Positions 1 through 5,883 of a stretch of DNA of 5,883 nucleotides are shown piece by piece. The translations under genes were made by a program, and so were the position numbers. This stretch comes from an uncultured Methylocystaceae bacterium (GTDB taxonomy: Bacteria; Pseudomonadota; Alphaproteobacteria; Rhizobiales; Beijerinckiaceae): assembly GCA_945956975.1 (NCBI GenBank), contig CAMFKC010000180.1, positions 1 through 5,883 on the forward strand. The letters run 5' to 3'. The notes under the pieces were generated by a model. That model did no database searches. It saw nothing but the letters and a program-made list of their open reading frames with translations, and was not told the origin of the DNA. The first letter of the stretch is position 1. The number at the start of each line of letters is the position of its first letter.

Positions 1-1817
1 CGCTTATAGTCCTGTCGCTCGACCCCGAGGCGACGACGCAGGACCGGCTCGCCGGCGTGATCGCGGAAGCGCGCAAGACGATTGCGGACGACCTGCAGGG
101 GTCGGGGCTGACCGGCGAACTGTCCGGCGTGCCGGTCATGCAGCTCGAGATCCGCAATGCGGTCGAGCGCGACCGCATTCTCTACAACGCCGTCGGCTTC
201 GTCGCGGGCTGCCTGATCGCCATCCTCTTCTTTCGTCGCGTGTCCTTCATGATCGTGGCGGCGGGTCCGCCGCTGGCGGCCATCCTGCTGGCGCTCGGCG
301 CGCTCGGCTGGCTCGATTTCCGGCTGAACATGTTCCTGAACGTGATGACGCCGCTCATCATGGTCATCAGCTTCTCGGATTCGATGCAGCTGACCTTCGC
401 GGCGCGCGACAGGCTGATCGAAGGCAAGGACAAGGTCGCCGCCTTCCGCGAAGCCATCCTCGTCGTCGGTCCGGCCTGCGTGCTGACCCATGCGACGGCG
501 GGGCTCTCCTTCGCGGCGCTGCTGATCTCGGATTCCGATCTCATCCGCACCTTCGGCAAGGCCGGCCTCATCGCGACCGCCGTCGCGCTCGTGACCGTCC
601 TCTGGCTCGTGCCGCTGTTCGGCATTCTCCTCGTCCGCAACGCGCAGAGTTTCGCGCGCGACGCCCGGGAATCGGACATCGGCGTCGATGCGCTGCGCCG
701 CTTTTGCCGCGCCATCGCGACGCGCATGACGAAGCGGCCCGATCTCATCACGCTGGCGGGGCTGGCGGTGGTCGTCGGGCTCGGCACCGTCTACGCCACC
801 CTGCAACCGCGCTACCGCCTGGCCGACCAGGTGCCCGACAGGCAGAAGGCCGTGGCGGCGGGCAATCGCCTCGACCAGAAGCTGTCGGGCTCGAACCCGG
901 TCGACGTCCTCGTGGAATTTCCTGCGGGCGCCTCGCTCTATGCGCCGGAGACACTGGCCGTGATCGGCGCCGTCCACGCGGCGGTCGAAAAGCAGGCGGG
1001 CGTCGGAAATGTGTGGTCGATCGAGACGCTGCGCCGCTGGCTCGCGGAGAAGCAGGGGCGCGCGGACACGGGCACGCTGAAGCAATACGTGGACCTGCTG
1101 CCCAAGCACCTGCAGCGGCGCTTCCTGTCGGAAAATCAGGGCGCGGCGCTGGTGAGCGGGCGCATACCGGACGTCGACGCAAGCGACCTGCTGCCCGTGG
1201 TCAATACGCTGGACGCCAACCTCGACGCGGTGCGCAAGGCGCATCCCGGCTATACGATCGCCGTCACCGGCCTCGCCGTCATCGCCGCGCGCAACAGCGC
1301 GGGCATGATCGACAAGCTCTCGCACGGGCTGACGATCGAATTCGCGTTCGTCGCGCTGTTCATCGGTCTCGCGTTCCGGTCATGGATCGTGGGCGTCTCC
1401 AGCATCATGCCGGCGATCTTTCCGGTCGTGGCCTGCGGCGCCCTGTTGCGCTTGAGCGGCCTCGGCTTGCAATTTGCGAGCATCGTCGCGCTGATCGTGT
1501 CTTTCGGCCTGGGGCTCAGCGCCACCATCCATTTCTTCAACCGGATGCGGCTGGAGCAGCGGGCCGGCGAAGACGCCGGGGTCGCCATCGAGCGCGCGAC
1601 GGTTCTTGTCGGCCCGGCCATGATCCTCACGACGGTCGTGCTGGCCTGTGGACTGGCCGTAACCGTGTTTTCAGATCTGCCTTCTTTGCGGCTGTTCGGC
1701 TGGCTCAGCGCCTTCTCGATGGTCGCGGCGCTGGCCGCGGATTTCCTGATCCTGCGGCCCTCGATCGCCTGGCTGGCGCGCGCGGCGACGAAGCGGAACG
1801 GTCAGCCGCCTTTTTGA
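1..1817 (+). CDS. RND/MMPL-family membrane exporter, 5'-truncated by window edge
   Basis: Predicted inner-membrane exporter of the RND superfamily, MMPL-like (COG1033 type). It probably moves a lipid or other hydrophobic compound using the proton gradient; the substrate cannot be told. The frame is open to the left edge (first full codon at 3), so the GTG at 57 is not a convincing start. About 604 residues are visible. Counting from that GTG, hydrophobic segments lie near residues 41-60, 63-85, 91-112, 133-157 and 168-192, then 229-247. A soluble periplasmic domain spans about 250-420, followed by five more segments at 423-441, 443-465, 472-492, 515-538 and 544-570. This is the second half of the usual 2 x 6 TM duplicated plan, lacking TM1 and most of the first porter domain. 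The halves align (VVGPACVLT near 136, LVGPAMILT near 517). D108 sits in the fourth-helix motif of half one; the matching site in half two is S488-A489. A hopanoid-type exporter (HpnN) is possible but has no contextual support. Confidence 0.88.
   Translation, partial: LIVLSLDPEATTQDRLAGVIAEARKTIADDLQGSGLTGELSGVPVMQLEIRNAVERDRILYNAVGFVAGCLIAILFFRRVSFMIVAAGPPLAAILLALGALGWLDFRLNMFLNVMTPLIMVISFSDSMQLTFAARDRLIEGKDKVAAFREAILVVGPACVLTHATAGLSFAALLISDSDLIRTFGKAGLIATAVALVTVLWLVPLFGILLVRNAQSFARDARESDIGVDALRRFCRAIATRMTKRPDLITLAGLAVVVGLGTVYATLQPRYRLADQVPDRQKAVAAGNRLDQKLSGSNPVDVLVEFPAGASLYAPETLAVIGAVHAAVEKQAGVGNVWSIETLRRWLAEKQGRADTGTLKQYVDLLPKHLQRRFLSENQGAALVSGRIPDVDASDLLPVVNTLDANLDAVRKAHPGYTIAVTGLAVIAARNSAGMIDKLSHGLTIEFAFVALFIGLAFRSWIVGVSSIMPAIFPVVACGALLRLSGLGLQFASIVALIVSFGLGLSATIHFFNRMRLEQRAGEDAGVAIERATVLVGPAMILTTVVLACGLAVTVFSDLPSLRLFGWLSAFSMVAALAADFLILRPSIAWLARAATKRNGQPPF
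1802..1817. other. Tail-to-tail overlap of two convergent genes
   Basis: The exporter ends with TGA at 1815-1817. The minus-strand secreted-protein gene ends with its own TGA at 1804-1802, so the last 16 bp code on both strands. No separate terminator fits between them. On the plus strand a run of five T (1811-1815) follows a possible weak stem (GCGGC 1782-1786 with GCCGC 1805-1809, loop 18). That could help end the exporter transcript, but the stem is too poor to call a terminator. Confidence 0.85.
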
Positions 1818-2281
1818 AGCGACATCGACACTCGCTTGATGCTGGCGGCGCCTGTCGAGATGGTCACCGTCTGGCGCGTCGGCGAAGAGGCAACGCTGAC
1901 GTTGGCGGTAAAGCCCGAGCCTGCGACCCGCGCATTGTAGCGGCCGTTCGATGCCGAGCCGCTCAGCGATCCGTTCAAAGAGCGCGTCGTCTCGCTCCAC
2001 GATCCGGAGATGCTCGATCCTTCCGCGACGACTTCGCTGACGACGACGAAGCGATAGCTGTCGCTGGCGCAGGTGATGCGCTGCGTCAGCGAATTGCCGG
2101 TCCCGTCGACGGCGTAGGAGGCGCGGCAGCGGATGCGCTCGTCGCCATTGTTGGTGGAGATCGTTCCGGACCCGCTCCAGCTGCCCTGGTAGCCGGTGAA
2201 GGGCCCGGCAGCCGCTGGCGCCGATTGCGTCGCCAGAGCAAGCGCGACAATGCCGAGAGCGAAAGAAACATGTCTTTTCAC
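1802..2281 (-). CDS. Small secreted Ser/Gly-rich protein of unknown function
   Basis: Encodes 159 aa. I chose the GTG at 2281 because a strong ribosome site (GGAGG, 2291-2287) lies 5 nt upstream and translation from it gives a clean signal peptide: KR at 2-3, a hydrophobic stretch at about 6-19, and a likely cleavage after SAPAAA near residue 25. Longer in-frame readings upstream are Arg-rich and lack protein-like character. The mature part is rich in Ser, Gly and Thr with alternating polar and hydrophobic residues, suggesting a small all-beta or barrel fold. It has two cysteines (C52, C71) that could form a disulfide, and a repeated Gly-Ser-Trp-Ser element (near 33-36 and 93-96). From memory it resembles a family of uncharacterised secreted proteins in Hyphomicrobiales sharing the ERIRCRA and CASDSY blocks; no function is known to me. 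It lies 65 bp downstream of another secreted-protein gene on the same strand, so the two may be cotranscribed. Confidence 0.82.
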   Translation of the reverse strand: MKRHVSFALGIVALALATQSAPAAAGPFTGYQGSWSGSGTISTNNGDERIRCRASYAVDGTGNSLTQRITCASDSYRFVVVSEVVAEGSSISGSWSETTRSLNGSLSGSASNGRYNARVAGSGFTANVSVASSPTRQTVTISTGAASIKRVSMSLQKGG

Positions 2282-2285
2282 GAAG

Positions 2286-2292
2286 ACCTCCC
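2286..2292 (-). promoter_or_regulatory. Ribosome binding site deciding a GTG start
   Basis: The minus strand reads GGGAGGT here, with core GGAGG at 2291-2287 and five bases to the GTG at 2281. This near-perfect site, together with the signal peptide that follows, sets the start of the 159-aa secreted protein. The 65 bp between this gene and the upstream one (2282-2346) hold no clear -35/-10 pair; a TATATC at about 2318-2313 lacks a properly spaced -35. Confidence 0.75.
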
Positions 2293-2346
2293 TCACGATT
2301 CGAGCTGCGGCGGATATAGGCCCGCGCGTCTGCAATTCCATCGCCA

Positions 2347-2658
2347 TCAGCGACAACGCCTGGCGATCGCCGCGCGAACATCCTCGATCGAGGCTTCCAT
2401 CTGCCCGACGTTCTCGCGCAGCGCATGTCCGCTCATGCAACGCCGCATCAGCACATTCGCCTCTTGCATGTCGCGCAGGTTTGTTCGCAGCGCGCTGCAG
2501 ATTTGCGATGGGCCATAGGGACCGCCCCTGTCGCGCTTTGCGACCGCCGAGACGAGTTCGTCGGCGCGGCTGAGATCGGCGGCACAGCGCGGATCGGGCG
2601 CGGCGGAGGCGACGGCAGGCAGCAGAATCAAGAGCGCGGCGACAGACATTCTCGGCAT
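2347..2658 (-). CDS. Small secreted four-cysteine protein of unknown function
   Basis: Encodes 103 aa. The ATG at 2658 is preceded by AAGGA (2670-2666) with a 7-nt spacer. A second ATG three codons in (2649) is possible but has no comparable ribosome site. Residues 1-20 form a short signal peptide (MPRMSV, then a hydrophobic core, then VASAA), with cleavage likely near residue 19 or 20, placing the mature protein in the periplasm or outside. The remainder of about 83 residues is charged and probably mostly alpha-helical. It has four cysteines (C25, C54, C74, C102), an even number spread over the chain, which would suit two disulfides. I do not recognise the family. It sits 80 bp downstream of the SDR gene and 65 bp upstream of the other secreted-protein gene, all on the minus strand. 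The spacings are wide enough for separate promoters, though I see none that is clear. Confidence 0.72.
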   Translation of the reverse strand: MPRMSVAALLILLPAVASAAPDPRCAADLSRADELVSAVAKRDRGGPYGPSQICSALRTNLRDMQEANVLMRRCMSGHALRENVGQMEASIEDVRAAIARRCR

Positions 2659-2686
2659 GGCGACATCCTTCGCGCGGACTATCGCC

Positions 2687-2717
2687 CGCAGGCGCGCGCA
2701 TCGATGCGCGCAGGCGC
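2687..2717. repeat. 18-bp perfect palindrome flanked by a 9-bp direct repeat
   Basis: The palindrome GCGCGCATCGATGCGCGC occupies 2694-2711. As RNA it would give a 7-bp stem with a TCGA loop. The 9-mer CGCAGGCGC occurs at 2687-2695 and again at 2709-2717, so the two copies overlap the palindrome ends. The element sits between the stop of the SDR gene (2739) and the start of the four-cysteine gene (2658). It could fold in the SDR transcript and slow or end transcription, but no T-run follows on the minus strand. A regulator site for the downstream gene is the alternative. Confidence 0.5.
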
Positions 2718-2738
2718 ACATTGCGGAATGCGGCCCGA

Positions 2739-3521
2739 TCAGGACCTGCTCGGCCGCCACACCGGCTGGCCGGTCCAGGCCGTCAGGCCGCCATCGACCG
2801 GCAGGCAGACGCCGTTGACATAGGAGGCGTCGTCCGAAGCGAGGAAACAGATAGCCGCGGCAATTTCCTCCGGGCTGCCTGTGCGGGCCAGCGGGATGCG
2901 ATCCTCGTATTGCTCCATGACCTTTGGCGCGGCGCGCATTCGCTCCGTCATCGGCGTTGCGGTGAGGCCCGGCGCTACCGCGTTGACGCGCACCCCGTCG
3001 CGGCCGGCGTCGACCGCCATGGCGCGCGTGAGGTTGATGACGGCCGCCTTGGCGGCGTTATAGGCGGCGTTGCCCCCGTCGCCCGCCAGCCCGGATATGG
3101 AGGCGACATTGACGATGGCGCCGCGCGAAGAAACGAGATGCGGCATGGCGGCGCGGCTCGCGTGGAAGACGCTGTCGAGCGAGACGTCCATGACATGGCG
3201 CCAGTCGTCGCCGCTCAGATCCTGCACGCGTCCGCGCCGTCCCGCGCCGGCGTTGTTGATAAGCACGTCGAGGCGGCCGTGCGCTTTTTCTGCCGCAGCG
3301 ATGAAATCGGCGATTGCCGCCTTGTCGCGCACATCGACTGACGCGCGCAGCAGGCGCGATGGGTCGTGGCCGAGGTCCGCCGTCGCGGCTTCAAGCTTTG
3401 CGCCGTCGATGTCGCAGAGTGCGAGAATCGCCCCCTCGGCGGCGAGGCGGCGCGCGGTGGCGAGCCCGATGCCGGAGGCTGCGGCGGTCACGATCGCCAC
3501 CTTGTTTTCGAACCGTCCCAA
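2739..3521 (-). CDS. Short-chain dehydrogenase/reductase (SDR), classical type
   Basis: Cytoplasmic NAD(P)-dependent oxidoreductase of 260 aa, the usual length for classical SDRs. The TTG start at 3521 gives the family N-terminus (GRFENKVAIVT) with a purine-rich ribosome site just upstream; no in-frame ATG occurs before residue 111, and the only other upstream start is a TTG at 3590 with no ribosome site. Visible motifs: cofactor loop TAAASGIG at 12-19 (second Gly replaced by Ala, a known variant), D37 after beta-2 (suggesting NAD rather than NADP), DV at 63-64, NNAG at 89-92, catalytic S141, Y154 and K158 (YxxxK), and PG at 184-185 followed by T187 and T189. The tetrad Asn, expected in the helix-4 motif VNL, is Ser here (S114). 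Substrate is unknown. The divergent acyl-CoA synthetase makes a hydroxyacyl or oxoacyl substrate plausible, but that is inference; FabG-like labels would be over-specific. Confidence 0.92.
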   Translation of the reverse strand: MGRFENKVAIVTAAASGIGLATARRLAAEGAILALCDIDGAKLEAATADLGHDPSRLLRASVDVRDKAAIADFIAAAEKAHGRLDVLINNAGAGRRGRVQDLSGDDWRHVMDVSLDSVFHASRAAMPHLVSSRGAIVNVASISGLAGDGGNAAYNAAKAAVINLTRAMAVDAGRDGVRVNAVAPGLTATPMTERMRAAPKVMEQYEDRIPLARTGSPEEIAAAICFLASDDASYVNGVCLPVDGGLTAWTGQPVWRPSRS

Positions 3522-3523
3522 GT

Positions 3524-3532
3524 CCCCTCCCC
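3524..3532 (-). promoter_or_regulatory. Ribosome binding site deciding a TTG start
   Basis: The minus strand reads GGGGAGGGG (3532-3524) directly before AC-TTG. The GGAGG core (3530-3526) is 4 nt from the TTG at 3521, slightly tight but strong. With the family-like N-terminus that follows, it fixes the SDR start at this TTG. Confidence 0.72.
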
Positions 3533-3545
3533 GCCGTTGACGGCG
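3532..3545. repeat. Small inverted repeat CGCCGT-TG-ACGGCG
   Basis: Six-bp arms around a TG centre. It overlaps the candidate -35 (TTGACG) of the acyl-CoA synthetase promoter on the plus strand and abuts the ribosome site of the SDR gene on the minus strand. The octamer CGTTGACG within it (3535-3542) recurs in inverted orientation at 3569-3576, inside the larger repeat, 26 bp away. It could be a second half-site for a regulator, or chance in GC-rich DNA. Confidence 0.35.
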
Positions 3546-3566
3546 CCGCTTTCGCCCTCCTATCGT
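3537..3566 (+). promoter_or_regulatory. Candidate sigma-70-type promoter for the acyl-CoA synthetase
   Basis: TTGACG at 3537-3542 matches the -35 consensus in five of six bases. An 18-bp spacer leads to TATCGT at 3561-3566, which matches the -10 at TAT and the final T. Transcription would begin around 3573, giving an untranslated leader of roughly 47 nt to the ATG at 3620. No comparable pair is visible for the SDR gene on the other strand. Confidence 0.45.
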
Positions 3567-3581
3567 CGCGTCAACGATAGG
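3559..3581. promoter_or_regulatory. Perfect 8-7-8 inverted repeat, probable operator
   Basis: Arms CCTATCGT (3559-3566) and ACGATAGG (3574-3581) are exact reverse complements around the 7-bp spacer CGCGTCA. The left arm covers the candidate -10 of the acyl-CoA synthetase promoter, and the spacer covers the expected start site, so a bound dimer would block that promoter. The repeat lies in the only region shared by the two divergent genes. Size and symmetry suit a dimeric repressor, for example of the TetR family that often controls acyl-CoA genes. No regulator gene is present in the window and the identity is inference. A further small inverted repeat (CGCAA-GA-TTGCG, 3586-3597) follows in the leader. 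Confidence 0.5.
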
Positions 3582-3619
3582 GCCGCGCAAGATTGCGAGC
3601 GGTCCACAGGGAGAAAACG

Positions 3620-5251
<1,632 letters not shown>

Positions 5252-5306
5252 GCCTCCCGGCGGCGCGCCTCGTTCGAGACATTGGTGTTGCGCGCGCGAC
5301 ACGCGA

Positions 5307-5320
5307 GCCGGAAACCCGGC
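5307..5320. terminator. Weak hairpin downstream of the acyl-CoA synthetase
   Basis: GCCGG (5307-5311) and CCGGC (5316-5320) pair around an AAAC loop, 56 bp after the synthetase stop. The stem is only 5 bp and no T-run follows, so it is at most a factor-assisted stop or pause site. Confidence 0.2.
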
Positions 5321-5331
5321 CAAGCTCAAGC

Positions 5332-5360
5332 CTTGCAGCGTTGCAAGCAAAGGGTCCCTT
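5332..5360. repeat. Two adjacent inverted repeats before the transpeptidase gene
   Basis: CTTGCA-GCGT-TGCAAG (5332-5347) is followed two bases later by AAGGG-T-CCCTT (5350-5360). The first overlaps a candidate -35 and the second fills its spacer, so either might be an operator. The first could instead be a stem with a GCGT loop that ends the synthetase transcript. No T-run is present. Confidence 0.35.
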
Positions 5361-5369
5361 GGCCAGAAT
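5341..5369 (+). promoter_or_regulatory. Weak candidate promoter for the L,D-transpeptidase
   Basis: TTGCAA (5341-5346) and CAGAAT (5364-5369) are separated by an optimal 17 bp, each matching the sigma-70 consensus at four of six positions. Transcription would start near 5376 and leave a leader of about 58 nt. The match is modest. The rest of the 182-bp gap (5252-5433) shows no gene on either strand. Confidence 0.25.
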
Positions 5370-5433
5370 GAAGCCGGAATCAGGCGGCCCGCGCGAATCG
5401 GGGCCGGGTGTCTGCAAATCTAAGGAAAAGTCC

Positions 5434-5883
5434 ATGCGGCGAACGATCCTCGCTTATGCCCTCGCGTTCACCGGCCTCGTGGCCGCCGGCGCAGCCACCG
5501 CGGCGCCTGGCGTCGAATATGATCCGCTCACCCATGCGCCGCTGGTGCAGGCGCCGGGCGCGCTCGGCGCCGGCGGCCGGCCGATGGCCACCGCCATTCC
5601 GCGCGAGACCGTCTATTTCAACGGCAAGTATGCGCCGGGCACCATCGTCATCTCGACGACCGAGCGTCGCCTCTATTTCGTCCTGCCCGGCGGACAGGCG
5701 ATCAAGTACGGCGTCGGCGTCGGCCGCCCGGGCTTCGAATGGTCCGGCGTCAAGACGGTCGCCATGAAGAAGGAATGGCCGGATTGGACGCCGCCCGCGC
5801 AGATGCTGCGCCGCCGCCCCGACCTGCCGCGCCACATGAAGGGCGGCGTCGAGAACCCGCTCGGCGCGCGCGCCATGTACCTC
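5434..5883 (+). CDS. L,D-transpeptidase (YkuD domain), 3'-truncated by window edge
   Basis: Periplasmic enzyme of the ErfK/YbiS/YkuD family, which makes 3-3 cross-links in peptidoglycan or attaches outer-membrane proteins to it. The ATG at 5434 follows AAGGA (5422-5426) by 7 nt. The frame stays open for 150 codons to the edge. Residues 1-24 form a signal peptide (MRRT, a hydrophobic stretch, then AATAA). A short linker follows to about residue 66. The YkuD domain begins near 69 with PGTIVISTTERRLYFVLPGG and continues through VGVGRPGFEWSG (94-105), KKEWPDWTPP (112-121) and NPLGARAMYL (141-150). These blocks are typical of alphaproteobacterial members. The His and the catalytic Cys motif (SxGCIR) should come shortly after the right edge and cannot be checked. 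It lies 182 bp past the synthetase stop on the same strand, so it probably has its own promoter; a functional link is unlikely. Confidence 0.9.
   Translation, partial: MRRTILAYALAFTGLVAAGAATAAPGVEYDPLTHAPLVQAPGALGAGGRPMATAIPRETVYFNGKYAPGTIVISTTERRLYFVLPGGQAIKYGVGVGRPGFEWSGVKTVAMKKEWPDWTPPAQMLRRRPDLPRHMKGGVENPLGARAMYL

Noticed and set aside
57..59. GTG at 57 as the true start of the exporter
   Set aside because: The frame is open with protein-like sequence back to position 3, and the product would lack TM1 and the first periplasmic domain. The gene simply continues left of the window.
1782..1815. Intrinsic terminator for the exporter (GC stem followed by TTTTT)
   Set aside because: The best stem is 5 bp with an 18-nt loop, inside coding sequence on both strands. 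The T-run encodes the final Phe and part of the stop. Too weak to annotate separately.
704..2518. A 604-codon open frame on the plus strand running through the exporter's end and over the minus-strand small gene
   Set aside because: The product is Arg/Gly/Ala-rich with no domain and crosses two well-supported genes in other frames. Long shadow frames are expected at this GC content.
2282..2719. N-terminal extension of the 159-aa secreted protein to position 2719
   Set aside because: The added 146 residues are Arg-rich, overlap the four-cysteine gene in another frame, and would bury the signal peptide. The GTG at 2281 has a strong ribosome site.
3522..3590. N-terminal extension of the SDR to a TTG at 3590
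   Set aside because: The added 23 residues are basic and unlike SDR N-termini, would cover the likely operator, and lack a ribosome site. The TTG at 3521 fits the family start.

Overview
The window looks like a chromosomal piece of a high-GC alphaproteobacterium, most likely from the Hyphomicrobiales (Rhizobiales). The basis is GC-rich coding with strong third-position bias, GTG and TTG starts beside ATG, and an L,D-transpeptidase and a small Ser/Gly-rich secreted protein of types I associate with that order. The taxonomic call is inference from memory, not from a search. I see no rRNA, tRNA, CRISPR array, insertion sequence, phage gene or attachment site.

Layout: (1) Positions 1-1817, plus strand: the 3' two-thirds or so of an RND/MMPL-type membrane exporter whose start lies left of the window. 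(2) Positions 1802-2281 and 2347-2658, minus strand: two small secreted proteins of unknown function. The first is Ser/Gly-rich and probably all-beta (159 aa, GTG start). The second is probably helical with four cysteines (103 aa). The first overlaps the exporter gene tail to tail by 16 bp. (3) Positions 2739-3521, minus strand: a classical short-chain dehydrogenase/reductase (260 aa, TTG start). (4) Positions 3522-3619: a 98-bp divergent control region. It holds a perfect 8-7-8 inverted repeat placed over the -10 of a plausible promoter for the rightward gene. (5) Positions 3620-5251, plus strand: a complete acyl-CoA synthetase of the ANL superfamily (543 aa). (6) Positions 5252-5433: a 182-bp intergenic stretch with several small inverted repeats and a weak promoter candidate. 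(7) Positions 5434-5883, plus strand: the first 150 residues of a periplasmic L,D-transpeptidase that runs off the right edge before its catalytic motif.

The functional core is the divergent pair: acyl-CoA synthetase (carboxylic acid activation) and SDR (probable NAD-linked oxidation or reduction of a hydroxy/oxo compound). Together they suggest fatty-acid or related acyl-CoA metabolism. The exporter, the two secreted proteins and the transpeptidase all act in the cell envelope, but nothing ties them to that pathway. No stretch longer than 300 bases lacks a gene. I found no convincing undescribed system. The best leads are the operator-like repeat between the divergent genes, the loss of acidic residues in the second half of the exporter, a substituted active-site Asn in the SDR, and the two uncharacterised secreted proteins.
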